From NCBI GenBank assembly GCA_025618425.1, contig CM046838.1:6781655-6845654 (forward strand): a stretch of 64,000 nucleotides of DNA, in the 5' to 3' direction. The notes beneath the pieces were generated by a model, which had not been told where the DNA came from, did no database searches, and was given only the letters and a program-made list of their open reading frames with translations. Below are positions 1-63,973 of this stretch, piece by piece. The DNA comes from Heliocidaris tuberculata (taxonomy: Eukaryota; Echinodermata; Echinoidea; Camarodonta; Echinometridae). The translations under genes and the position numbers were made by a program. Position 1 is the stretch's first letter; each line of letters begins with the position of its first letter.

Positions 1-538
1 ATATATAAAACAAAAAATATCACAACAGAACTTCTTTATGTTTGTGCTTTGTGACAAATCAAATCAGGTTTTAAAAAGATGCACATGTTTGATGGATTCG
101 TCATGACCTTGTGTTCAAAACTGCCCACAAAATTGAGATTAAAAAAAATATATAAATTTTCGAATCGTATGCAGAAACTCAGTTTTTATGCGTATGAAAA
201 AAGAAGTCACACTAAGTAGTGAGATTGTAATCATGATACTAAGATACATGTATATACAGAATTCTATTTCTAATTAATGCAACTATTTGTTATTTCCTTT
301 GCGCGCACACCAAAGGCTGTGGAAGTGAGAGAAGAAAACTGAATCTATACTGCCCAAAAGTGAAAAGATGCAAGAAAATGTGATATTTGAAGTGTGATTC
401 AGATCTCTCCTTTCTAATGACAGCCAATGGGCCTATTGAGGCTGTTACTCCTTACTGTAGGCAGTTAACAAAATTATCAAAATAACCACAAGTGGGTGGT
501 TCAAGGGGTGGGGGAAAACAGTAAGAAAAGTCATTAAC

Positions 539-672
539 CTTAGGTGAGAACTTGGCACTCTCTGAGGTGAGGAAAGCAGCTCTTCCATCGGACAGAACCA
601 CAGCAAACCCTCCTAGCAAGACACTGTACTCTAGCTGCTTGAAGTGTATGCTTGGATCATCCAATAAAGACT
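539..672 (-). CDS. RIC1: Internal exon of RIC1 (RAB6A-GEF complex partner 1)
   Basis: One exon reads ESLLDDPSIHFKQLEYSV then LLGGFAVVLSDGRAAFLTSE on the minus strand. It is flanked by an acceptor (TTGTGTATTTTAG at about 673-685) and a donor (AAG|GTTAATG at 538). The pattern LEYS..LGGFAVV.SDGRAAFLT matches, from memory, the N-terminal beta-propeller of RIC1 near residue 200 of the vertebrate protein. RIC1 pairs with RGP1 at the Golgi to activate RAB6. The exon leaves in phase 0. Its start could be 672 or 670 because of a doubled AG. No other RIC1 exon was recognised: downstream exons would lie left of the window, and upstream exons should lie to the right but were not found. A single-exon processed fragment is unlikely given intact splice sites. 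Confidence 0.75.
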
Positions 673-1309
673 CTAAAATACACAATAGCAGTGACAGAGA
701 GAGAGAGAAAGAGAGAAAGAGTGATAAAACAGACTACAAGGCACTAATTTTTACATAAAATTAGTGAAACAAAGCATGCACAGATGGAAAACAGCCATTT
801 AAAATTACTCTAGATCTTCAGAAGATGCATGTTAGCAAAGGATTTTAATTTCAGGAAAGAAAATCAACTCTATTCAAATGACCCACTTTAATATTCAAGT
901 GAGTGCATGATTATGCACTGCACTTTTTACATTGTACATTGTAGCTCTAGGGCTCCTTCCTTCAAAGTACCAGTACATGTAGGTTAAAAATCTGTATGCA
1001 TTTTTCATTAAGTTCCCAACATCTTTATGAAAGCAAACCACAATATAAGGTCACATATGCACTATGACCATATACAGTGCCGCCCGCGGGAAACGTCACG
1101 CTTCCCGCGCGGGCGAATGCGGGGAGCCGCTTCGTACGGGCGTACTAGGGAAACCTAGGGTATTTGGACTAGTATGGACGAAGCGAGGTGCTCTCTTTCC
1201 CAACTCGTCCAAATGCCCTAATTTACCCGAACGTCTCGGCGTTCAAAGAGGTTGCCTTCTAAACTGTATTTCATCGGTATAATAATCCTACCTCAACTTC
1301 GACAGTAAT
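673..1309. other. Non-coding stretch with a (GA)n run and a GC-rich patch
   Basis: No exon was recognised. There is a short GA-rich run at about 695-722. A GC-rich patch at 1,078-1,170 carries small palindromes such as CCCGCGCGGG. The patch leads directly into the 36-bp repeat array and may belong to the same element. Confidence 0.4.
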
Positions 1310-2190
1310 CATGAATCCAATAATCAAATTCTTCCGAATGCTTATGATGATAATCCTGCATGAATTTTATCAAATGCCGTCTTCGACCGATTGTCATGAA
1401 TTTTATCAAACTATGTCTTCGACCGTTCATCGTGAATTTTATCAAACTACGTCTTCGACCGTTTATCGTGAATTTTATCAAACTCCGTCTTCGACCGTTT
1501 ATCGTGAATTTTATTAAACTACGTCTTCGACCGTTTAGCGTGAATTTTATTAAACTACGTCTTCGACCGTTTATCGTGAATTTTATCAAACTCCGTCTTC
1601 GACCGTTTAATAGGCCGGCCAATGAATTTCATCAAACTCCGTCTTCGACCGTTTATCATGAAATTTATCAAACTCCGTCTTCTACTGTTTATCATGAATT
1701 TTATGAAACTCCGACTTCGACCGTTTATCATGAATTTTATGAAACTCCGACTTCGACCGTTTATCATGAATTTTATGAAACTCCGTCTTGGACCGTTTAT
1801 CATGAATTTTATCAGACTCCGCCCTCGACTGTTTATCATGAAGTTTATCAAACTCCGACTTCGACCGTTTATCATGAATTTTATGAAACTCCGTCTTGGA
1901 CCGTTTATCATGAATTTTATCAGACTCCGTCCTCGACTGTTTATCGTGAAGTTTATCAAACTCCGACTTCGACCATTTATCATGAATTTTATGAAACTCC
2001 GTCTTGGACCGTTAATCATGAATTTTATCAGACTCCCTTCTCGACTATTTATCATGAAGTTTATCAAACTCCGTCTTCAACCGATTATCATGAATTTTAT
2101 CAAACTCCATCTTCGACGATTATATGAATTTTTTTCTCAGAATCTGACTTCGTTCACTTATCAAACTCCAACGTCCACCGCTTATTTTTA
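1310..2190. repeat. 36-bp minisatellite array
   Basis: About 21-23 tandem units of 36 bp, each containing CTTCGACCGTTTATCATG followed by AATTTTATCAAACTCC. They diverge by a few bases, and one short interruption (TAGGCCGGCC) lies near 1,610. Because 36 is a multiple of three, several frames on both strands stay open for up to 255 codons. This explains the long open frames here, which are not genes. The array could be one arm of a foldback element, like those further right, but no inverted partner is present in the window. Confidence 0.9.
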
Positions 2191-2400
2191 ATTTGAACCT
2201 ACACTGTCATAGACCGTAATAATTATAATTTTTCAAATCATCATCGGTTTTTTTAATGAAGCTCGGACATCGTATGCACCTTTACATCAAATCACAATAA
2301 TGAGATCGTCTTCCACTCTAAGACATCAAGATGCCTACAGTACCGAGATCGTCATGTACATGTACGTATTCTTTGACATCAGATTGGTCACGGAGAATGT

Positions 2401-3355
2401 CACTGGCGTAGACAGGGGGGCACAAGGGGGCCCAAGGGGGCCATGGCCCCCTATTCAGCCCCTAAAAAAAAACAAAAAAAAAAACGAGAGCGAAAAAGCG
2501 GAAAGTGAGGGAAAAGCGGGGGTGTGAGAGAGAAAAAATGCCTTAAAAAGCGCTACGAGCCGTTATTTTTCTCTCAAAATTTGCTAAAACGTCAAAGTTG
2601 AAATTCAAACGTGGTTTATTTCTAATTCGATGCCAGTGATTTACATATATCCCTGAAATGACATCATTTTCCGGGTTTTTTTTCCCCCTCACTTTTTTGT
2701 AACTTATACTTTTTCTTTCCAGAATCATGAGAATGGAGCAACTAGAGCCTGTTCTCAGTATTTAAAGTATCCATTTTTTTCTCGCTCGCTCGCTACGCTC
2801 CCTCATATCAACAAATCAACACATGTCTGCTCCCAAAAAGTTATTTCAGGGCGTCGAACTACTACTTTGCGCCTAAAAACCTGTTCGCCATGAGCACGAT
2901 TATCTTTCTTTCAAATCTGTCTAAATGTCAGAGCTTTCGAGCTTCCCGCGGAAGGGGGAAACTTTCCCCTCTCTGCACCCACCCCTGTGACATACAATGC
3001 AGTATTGCGTCCAAATAAATGAAAAGCAGTCCTGGCATCGAATTGACTTTCTGCCTAAAAAGGTACTACGAGCCGTTACCTTTCTCCCAAATCAATGCTA
3101 AAACGTCAGGGCTTTCGCGCTTCGCGCGGGAAGGGGGAAACTTCCCCCTTCCTACACCAACCCCTGTTACATGCAGTGCAGTATTGCGTCCAGATAATTG
3201 AGAAGCAATTCCGCCTCAAAAAAAAAAAAGAAGGTGCCTAAAAAAGGTGCTACGAGCCATTATCTTGCTCTTAAATTTGCTATAAAACGTCAGAGCTTTC
3301 GCGCGTCGCACCCAACCCCCTTCCCGAGGAGCAAGCTTCGCGTGCTCACAACCCG

Positions 3356-3390
<35 letters not shown>

Positions 3391-3419
3391 CTTATTGAAA
3401 AATCCTGGCTACATCAGTG
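2401..3419. mobile_element. hAT-like non-autonomous DNA transposon, 8-bp TSD
   Basis: The ends are inverted: the left begins CACTGGCGTAGACAGG and the right end, reverse complemented, begins CACTGATGTAGCCAGG. The 8-bp target duplication GAGAATGT is exact at 2393-2400 and 3420-3427. An 8-bp duplication with CA-starting ends is the hAT signature. The interior has no transposase frame. It carries diverged copies of a roughly 170-bp unit (near 2,840, 3,050 and 3,230; words such as GCTACGAGCC and AACGTCAG recur) and a C tract of about 30 bases at 3,357-3,389. Confidence 0.85.
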
Positions 3420-3427
3420 GAGAATGT

Positions 3428-5031
3428 CTTTTCCTTGGAGAACATCAAACCACCTTCTGACATCGTTTTCTACTATTTGACAAGGAATCAGATTGCCGTC
3501 ATCTTCCACTCCTTGACATCAACTTCAATTGTTATATATTAATCAACCTACATACATTTTTTCTGGTCTGGGTACCCATGTTTTTGACACCGTTTTCTTT
3601 GTTGTTTTCTTTTTTCAATGCATGTGCAACATTTTAGTCTGCGAGTGACCCCTTCCCCTTTTGACTATAAAATGAATTCTTATGGATTTCAGATCCTGTG
3701 AAAGAGTTGTATAATATGGCGTGGTTTTGCTAGCAAAAATACATGCTTATAATGTTGAGCTGCCTCTACTTGTTCATCTTGCTTGTGTTTACTATATGCA
3801 GCAGACAATAACCGGATCTCGAAGACCCTTCCTGCGTGAGAGTAAAAGCATGTTACGTAATCACTCTAATTGAAGTGAAGCCCCTTTTGTCGTGCACAAA
3901 GAGGTAGTTTGCAACTAATGATCAAACTTGTAGGGCCTACTGATAGGCGTCAGTGTTGGTTTTGATATAAGATCAAAGTAGAAAAGATACAAATTTGACC
4001 TAAGTTTAAAGATATAAGGCCAAGTAAAATTGATTCCTATTTTCTCCTCCGGAGTTGTTGAAAATGAGGAGGGGGTTCCATGTTATTTGATATTTGATTT
4101 TTTTTTCTGATACACAAGCATGCTATTAGGTCAATTTCACCACATTCTTCACAAATTTAATTTCACTTGTACATGCACTACAGAGGCTCAAAACAAGGTC
4201 TAACTGTATCATATTAATGGTTTTTGGAATGGCACCTCATTGCCTTGATGTCCTCATATTCTTATTTATATCATTTCAGAACAAAAATATCAAATAACAA
4301 AAAAAAAATTAAAAAAAATTGAGGCGGCCGAAAAAAGGGAAGGAGGAGGGGACGAGAAACTAGAAATTATTTTTATTTGGTTTAAATTTGTAATTTAACA
4401 TTAGCATCATCTTGAAGAGTTAGAGGAGCAAACACAGTTAACTTGAAAGTATAACTCTGGGCATCGTCTTGAAGAATTTTCATATGGAAAGGGAACGGCA
4501 ATGAGACGATTCTCTTGACAAATTATTTCTTTATTTAAATATGAAAAGTAATTGTGTTGTATCGTAATAAGGTACAACTGGAGAAGAAATGACAGACTCT
4601 ATCTGACCAAGTAATTTTTTGCCTTAATGATAAAAATAATAGTGGCGCATCATCATTCTACAAGAGTTACGAGGAGCAAACAAAAGATTATTAACTTGAA
4701 AATGAATATCTGGGACCCGGACTGGACTTACTCCATGGAGTTACATACGCAGAACTCTGTAACTCTATGATTGATTCCCACGTCAGACACTCCTCCCAAA
4801 CTTTCTCACACGAGGAATCATTGCTCTGTAATGGAAAATATTTTACGACGGTATAATTAAAATCATGAGTCTAAGAACAGCTAGTTATTCCGAAGGTTCG
4901 TCATTCCCAAGGCTCGTTATTCGATAATCGATAATGTCTTTTCTAATCATAGTAATTTCTATTACATTAGTTCGAAACAGTGTTGTATCCGAGGCCGGCT
5001 TGCCCGAGGCCAAGGCCAAGGCCGGCTTGTT
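3428..5031. other. Non-coding interval, nothing recognised
   Basis: AT-rich sequence with no exon, RNA gene or clear repeat unit recognised. A minus-strand donor-like GTAAGT occurs near 4,728, but no convincing exon accompanies it. Confidence 0.4.
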
Positions 5032-5035
5032 TATT

Positions 5036-5749
5036 AAATGATAAATTTTCCGAAAAAGTTACCAATTTCAGAGTGGCACACTAACTTGTACACCTCATTA
5101 GGTGAGTCCCCCCCCCCCCCCCCTCCAAGCCAACATTGAAGTAGAAATATAATATAACCATTCCTATACATCGTAGATAACTGTGGAAGGAAAACAATTT
5201 AAACTAGTCTTCGACAGCCCCATTGATTGTTCTATGCTGTGCGAGAACATAAAACCCTGGAATACAGCCAAGAAAAGGGTTTTGTTTAAAGTTAGCGTGG
5301 GTGGGAGTGAGCGCTAAAAAGGTAGCAAACAAAGAGGGAGTTCGACCAGCCATTGTTTCTTTTGTCGGTGACTGATAATAGCCCCAATAAGTGCCCAGTC
5401 AATGTCACTAATTTCTTTGTCAGTGACTGAAAGTAGCCCCACTAAGTACCCAGTCAATGCCACCAAAAACACAATTTTTATTCAGAACATCCTCCCCCCC
5501 CCCCCCCCCCCCCTCTCTTTAGGGATGCTAGATTTGGTTCTGACTGGCAAGCACCACTGAAGCCGCCAAACCTGACCCACTTTTTGGTGGAAGGGTACCC
5601 ATTTAGTATAATATTGAAAAGAAAGAAAATCTATTTTTGTGCACTGTCAAAACGAAAATGAGCCCGAAATTAGGCCTATATTGAATAATCTGTAACTTTT
5701 TGCAGAATTAATCATGCCCCATGAAGAAGTTTTTGTTTTGTTTTTTTGT

Positions 5750-5781
<32 letters not shown>

Positions 5782-5935
5782 TCAAAGCCGTAGCCCATGT
5801 TTATTAAATGATAAAATTTCCGGAAAAGTTACCTGTTTCAGAGCGACACACTAACTTGTACACCTCATTAGGTGCGTACCTGCTACCCCCCCCCCCCCCC
5901 CCCTCTAAGCCAACATTGAAGTAGAAATCACTAGA
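5036..5935. repeat. Roughly 765-bp unit in tandem (one full, one partial copy)
   Basis: The block beginning TGTTTATTAAATGATAAA at 5,036 recurs at 5,801 and runs through CACACTAACTTGTACACC, a C run and CCAACATTGAAGTAGAAAT in both places. The unit is therefore about 765 bp. Inside it a sub-repeat of about 57 bp (GTGACTGATAATAGCCCC / GTGACTGAAAGTAGCCCC) occurs twice. Confidence 0.75.
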
Positions 5936-7177
5936 CAGATGAACACGTTATTTTGATAAAAACATATTTCATATTTAGTTGAAAGTACGATATATTAAAC
6001 TCGACCGTTCATTTTAATGGTGGAGTGCCTTATAGTGACAAACTTAACCACAATCGTTACACGGTGGACAAAAGCACGATTTCTTTCACCAGACCTATGT
6101 ACATGTATAGGGATTGAAAATAAGGTATGCTCCAAACAATCGGATTATATGGAAGGACAAAAATTAGTCCAGCAATTGTCATAATTTCACATATAGCAAG
6201 CTGTCTGAATTCATATACTAGTGGATATGTAAACTCTATGGAAGAAATGGCAAGTGAATTTCCTACATTAGTCTAGTCTACATTACTAAACCCTCATTTA
6301 AAAACTGGTCCAGACCGGGTTCGGCAATAATCGGACAATTTGTGTGTTTGTGCTGAAACACTGACGCAAGAAAATATCTGAAATGAATATCAAACTCTTT
6401 CGGTAAGGTCAGAATTATGTTCAGTGGCAAAAGTGATAAACTGACGGCCAATTCTCAGGCAAAGTGTTGGAGTAAAGACAAAAATGAAAGTTGACTCTAT
6501 CAATTTTGTAAACTGTTACCCTGACAACTTGCCAGATACATGAGCATCTCGAAAAAGAAAATACTATCTGACTATATCGTATCTCGCTATGCTCGATCCT
6601 ACAATACTTACGATTCATTAAATGAAAGGAATAATTAGAATGATATTCTTTGTTGCTCGCCTCGTTCGCTCATGTATTAGCCGACAGTATAGCTTCGGAA
6701 AGCAAACAGAATTGGCCAATTGAAGTAGCCGAATAAGAATGTGCATGGCCTTAAATAAAGTTTAAAAAAAAAACCGCACAAATAATTTATTTTTAAAGAA
6801 AAGGAGATGCAGAGAGATTGATAGAAAGAGGAGGAAGGGAGCAGAGATAGCTAGATTGGGGGGATGGGGGTACATGTATAGCGTTTGTTTTGTATAGGAA
6901 GGCTATAACGAAAATGTTCAGTATCTACATATATAGGAGTTTACTCAGGTTGCATTAATAAGCCATAATTTTATCACACTTTATTTTTCGCTGTAAAAGA
7001 TAGTGTTACTGCGCTGTATCTGATTAAACTAAACTGTCGTCATTGCCTCTCCCCGATCCCTACATTTCAAGAAAGTTATACATGTATGACTGAACATGCA
7101 TTTCCTGATGATATAGATGTAATTGATGAATAATAATTTTGTATCCCTCCGCATTCAACAATTTGAACTTGAATATT
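5936..7177. other. Non-coding interval, nothing recognised
   Basis: No exon or RNA gene was recognised. Short motifs rich in CTCGC (near 6,655) resemble those at several repeat borders in the window. Confidence 0.35.
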
Positions 7178-7844
7178 GTATAATAAACCATTACTACATC
7201 GTAGATAACTGTGGAAGGAAAACGTTTAAGACAGTCTTCGACAGCCCTATTGTTCTATGCTGTGCGAGAACTTAAACCCTGGAATAAGCGAAGAAAAGGG
7301 TTAGCCTGGGTCAGCGTGGGTGGGTGGGAGCGAGCGCTAAAAAGGTAGCAAACATGAAAGAGGGAGTTCGGCCAGGCATTGTTTCTTTGTCGGTGACTGA
7401 TAATAGCCCCAATAAGTGCCCAGTCAATGTCACTAATTTCTTTGTCGGTGACTGAAAGTAGCCTCACTAAGTACCCAGTCAATGTCACCAAAACACAATT
7501 TTTTGCAAAACATCCTCCCGCCCCCCCCCCCCCCCCTTAGGATGCTAGATTTGGTTCTGACTGGTATAAGCACTACTGAAGCCGCTAAACCCGACCCACT
7601 TTTTGGTGGAAGGGTACCCATTTAGTATAATTTTGTAAAAGAAGAAAATCTATTTTTGAGCACTTTCTCAACGAAAATGAGCCCGAAATTATATTGATTA
7701 TTCTGTAACTTTTGCAGAATTAATCATGCCCCATGAATAGGGCCCTTTTTTTTCTTCAAAGCATGAGCCCGTGTTTATTATATGATAAATTTTCCAGAAA
7801 AAGTTTACCCATTTTAGAGCGGGGGGGGGGGGGGGGGGGGGGGT
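7178..7844. repeat. Third, partial copy of the 765-bp unit
   Basis: From CATCGTAGATAACTGTGG at about 7,197 through CATGAGCCCGTGTTTATT this matches 5,150-5,836, with scattered differences. It breaks off in a run of about 23 G that abuts the assembly gap. Collapse of repeat copies at the gap is therefore plausible. Confidence 0.75.
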
Positions 7845-8344
7845 NNNNNNNNNNNNNNNNNNNNNNNNNNNNNNNNNNNNNNNNNNNNNNNNNNNNNNNN
7901 NNNNNNNNNNNNNNNNNNNNNNNNNNNNNNNNNNNNNNNNNNNNNNNNNNNNNNNNNNNNNNNNNNNNNNNNNNNNNNNNNNNNNNNNNNNNNNNNNNNN
8001 NNNNNNNNNNNNNNNNNNNNNNNNNNNNNNNNNNNNNNNNNNNNNNNNNNNNNNNNNNNNNNNNNNNNNNNNNNNNNNNNNNNNNNNNNNNNNNNNNNNN
8101 NNNNNNNNNNNNNNNNNNNNNNNNNNNNNNNNNNNNNNNNNNNNNNNNNNNNNNNNNNNNNNNNNNNNNNNNNNNNNNNNNNNNNNNNNNNNNNNNNNNN
8201 NNNNNNNNNNNNNNNNNNNNNNNNNNNNNNNNNNNNNNNNNNNNNNNNNNNNNNNNNNNNNNNNNNNNNNNNNNNNNNNNNNNNNNNNNNNNNNNNNNNN
8301 NNNNNNNNNNNNNNNNNNNNNNNNNNNNNNNNNNNNNNNNNNNN
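7845..8344. other. Assembly gap (500 N)
   Basis: Exactly 500 Ns lie between a poly(G) run and a poly(C) run. The round size suggests a placeholder rather than a measured length. It lies between the last receptor exon found (10,817) and the RIC1 exon, so missing exons could be hidden here. Confidence 0.95.
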
Positions 8345-8609
8345 ACCCCCCCCCCTCACTTAGCTACTTTTGGAGGGATGGCAAAAAATTTGAAGAAAAC
8401 AAAAATTGTCGAACCTGTACTGCATATCAAAAGGCCTAATCATTGTATTTGGGCATTTAGTAAACACTTTTAAAAAGGGTGAATGATTACATAATTATAA
8501 CCGTTCAGTACCGAATATTGCAGATTTCCCTTAAAAAAACAAACTTCTGGAGCGCTCCAGAAGAACGCTTCCTCAGAACCCCTTGTGAGGAAAGGGTCTA
8601 AGTTAGACC

Positions 8610-9054
8610 CAGGGGCGGATCCAGGATTTTGTATAAGGGGGGGGGGGCACACAAATGCAGGTTTATCAATTTTGCTTGGAGGGAGACCCATATTTTGGGG
8701 GTCTCGCCAGCTCTCGAAAAGTCGCTCAGTGGAGGGGGGGGGGTATGATGGTCTACTTCCCCTCCATAAATCGCTGACATGCAACAACAACAACAAAATA
8801 GAAAAAAAGTAAAGGAGACCCATATTTTGGGGTCTCGACAGTTCTGCAAAAGTCGCTCAGTGGGGGGGGGGGGGGGGGGTTGTCGATAAAAAAAAAAGAA
8901 TTCCCAGCCCTACAAATTCACTCGGGGGGGGGGGGTGTTATGGGGGGTCCAGTGTCCATCCATAATTCTCTGACAAGCAGCAACAACAACAACAAGTTCT
9001 GGGCTCTAAAAGGGGGGCACGGGCCGGATGTGCCCCCCCCCAAATCCGCCACTG
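8610..9054. mobile_element. hAT-like MITE, exact 8-bp TSD
   Basis: The element is bounded by CAGGGGCGGATCCAG on the left and ATCCGCCACTG on the right, which are inverted copies. It is flanked by the direct repeat GTTAGACC at 8602-8609 and 9055-9062. It is 445 bp long with no coding capacity. Internally a unit starting GGAGACCCATATTTTGGGG is present twice (near 8,680 and 8,814), with a third partial copy, and G runs separate the units. Confidence 0.88.
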
Positions 9055-9279
9055 GTTAGACCGCTCTAACGAAGTGAGTGTGAATGGGCTCAAAGAGGCT
9101 TGAAGCTTCTATTTCGATAGATTTTTTCATTAAAATATATTTATTCTACAGCACAAGAATCAGATATCAGAAAACAAGAGATCTGTATTACTTACAGACT
9201 GATCGGTCCTGAGGGAATATATGTAATACAAATGGAAATCAATCATGCTAACAAATGTAAACATGAATGTGTATCTATA

Positions 9280-9476
9280 GGGTGCCCTTTTTATTTCTGA
9301 AAAATGCCCCCTTTTCTCCCTGATAAGTGCCCTTTTTACTACTAAAAGTTCCCTTTCTTTTCTAATACGTGCCTGTTCACCTTCTGATAAGTGCACCTTT
9401 TCACCTCTTATTATAAGTGCCCCTTTCCACCTCTGAAAAGCGCCTTTTCCTTTTCTGATAATGCCCAATTTTACCT
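9280..9476. repeat. Degenerate minisatellite of about 25 bp
   Basis: Seven or so imperfect units of the type TGATAAGTGCCCTTTTCACC follow each other. The minus strand stays open by chance, giving a Lys/Arg/Glu-rich frame that is not a gene. Confidence 0.6.
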
Positions 9477-10816
9477 ATATTTCCCACTGTTTCTTACAAA
9501 AAGGGCCATATATAATAGCTTCAAAGAATCGATGCGGCTTTAGGTAACAGGTACCCATATTACTGTAAACTACACTGTAAGGCAGTGGAGCTGGAGGCAA
9601 GAAGGGCATAATGCCTACCACCCCCCCCCCCCCCCCGAGAAGGATTTTCATTTCGCTCGCTCAAATGGGCTCATGATTTACACCCAGTAAGGGGAATATT
9701 TCCTGAAAAATTCCCCAAACTCGCTCGCTAGGTCTTATAATACATAATGAAATCAAGCAACGACAAGCATATCCCATAAAGTATGTTGATAATGGATGTA
9801 ATCCTTTAGAAAGAAAACGGCAGGGCTAATGTACGAATTAAAAGATCATTCGACATCCCCCCTAATCGATTTGCTGAACTTGTCATTTCCAATATACTGT
9901 ATAGCTGTAAATAATGCACAAACCAAGGACTTCAAGGACCATTAGAAAAAAGACACAAAAGACACTTATAAAAAAACTTTTGCACGCTCGCTTCGCTCGC
10001 TTGCACATGGATCATTAGACCATCAAACACAACTGCTAATTAGGGAAGCTGAAACAGTGTCCAGAACCACAATAAAAAGGAAGAAGATGATACTTGATAA
10101 TGTATTGATCATGTTAATTAGACTGTCGGGTAATACCAATGTCACAAAATTCTCCCTTGTTGGTGCCCTTTTTTGCTGGTGCCCCCCCCCCCCACTTTGA
10201 AAGGCGCTCCGCTGCCCCTGCCTGCTTCATGTGACCATGGAGAAGCTGGTAACTGAAAGGCGTTAAAAAATCATGAAGGGTAATATACATAGCTACATAT
10301 ATATGGTTTGTAGCTTCATGCTATAATTATACCTCATTCCCCCCCCCCCCGTCCGACGCCCCTACCCATGAGGGAAGCAAAAATCCATCCCAAATGGGCT
10401 TGGACGTCGGCTCTGCATACCCCCCCCCCCTCAACCTCTCCCTCCACCTCCCCCTCCCCACTTCGATCATGCTAAGTATCATTATTGACTGCTCTAACAA
10501 GCCTCCAGACACTCCTCTGACCCATTGGTGTTCCAACTTGAACCAAGACTACTTATATTGACTTCGCAAGCTTATACATATTCATTTCTATGACGTCAAA
10601 TTGAAAGGTAACTGCGAGTTGTAGGAACTATCCTCTACCCTATAGGTATACCATAGCTGCTCCTGACGGAAAGAACCTCGGTTAGGCTTCACTCAAGACA
10701 CAAATAAAGTGTCAAATTACGATATGTGTTTCCAGACTATGACCAATTTGCCAGTAGGGCAATTAAGATTTTAAGCAGATGCAATTGTAAGCTGCAGAAT
10801 CTCACAAAATGCTTAC
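9477..10816. other. Interval downstream of the last receptor exon; no transmembrane or catalytic exon seen
   Basis: C runs at 9,621, 10,180, 10,340 and 10,420, and short GCTCGCT-rich repeat borders. I looked on the minus strand for a splice-flanked hydrophobic segment of about 20 residues and for kinase or phosphatase motifs and found none. One weak candidate terminal exon (9846-9904) is described under findings. Confidence 0.4.
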
Positions 10817-63411
<52,595 letters not shown>

Positions 63412-63758
63412 CTGTAAAATAAAATGGAAGCCATAAATGACAAGCTCGGTTCCAAAAGGTGCTACATTCATAAATCCAAGTTCTAAGAAAAGCACTATTT
63501 AAAAATTATTATAGTTAGCTAGTAAGTATCATTATAGTTTAGGTATGATACAAGTGTTATAACACTCTGTAAAAAATCTAAGTCCGGAGATTCATTTTTA
63601 ATCAATATATGATTTTATTTTATTTTTGTGGATGTAGTACCTTCTGGAACCGAAGTGGGAAGTAGTACTTTTTGGAACTAAAATCTTGCGTACTGTAAGT
63701 TACATGAATACACTGTATTACACTTGAATTGGTTAGTGCCCCGAGGTTATGGGATGTA

Positions 63759-63973
63759 TGACATTTTGCTCCTGCGACATTTGCTCCGGTCTAACTTTGC
63801 CATGCTTATCCTAAACCTAAACCTACCCCTAGCCCTAATCCTAACCCTAATCCTAACCCTAATCCTAATCTTCACATTGTCCTGAACAAAAAAAAAAAAA
63901 TAATGACCTTGACCTTAACCTTTGACCTTTCGAGATATGGACTGTGGAGCAAATGTCGCAGGAGCGAATGTCG
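63759..63973. mobile_element. Foldback MITE with telomere-like core
   Basis: GACATTTTGCTCCTGCGACA at the left is inverted at the right (TGTCGCAGGAGCGAATGTC), and the arms pair for about 28 bp. The core holds CCTAACCCTAATCCTAACCC-type units (63,813-63,872), then an A run and TGACCTTGACCTTAACCTTT. Confidence 0.75.

Noticed and set aside
1360..2127. 255-codon plus-strand frame and 170-codon minus-strand frame
   Set aside because: Both arise from the 36-bp tandem repeat. There are no splice sites or non-repetitive protein features.
5265..5300. Acceptor-like site (TTTCTTGGCTGTATTCCAG on the minus strand), repeated near 7,275
   Set aside because: It is part of the duplicated 765-bp unit. The following frame stops early and shows no domain.
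7733..8473. 246-codon frame
   Set aside because: It consists mostly of gap Ns.
8470..8849. Hydrophobic N-terminal minus-strand frames (MGLLYFFSILLLLL)
   Set aside because: It lies within or at the edge of the hAT MITE and an AAC repeat, has no donor or acceptor in phase with exon 22, and is followed by repeat-derived Pro runs.
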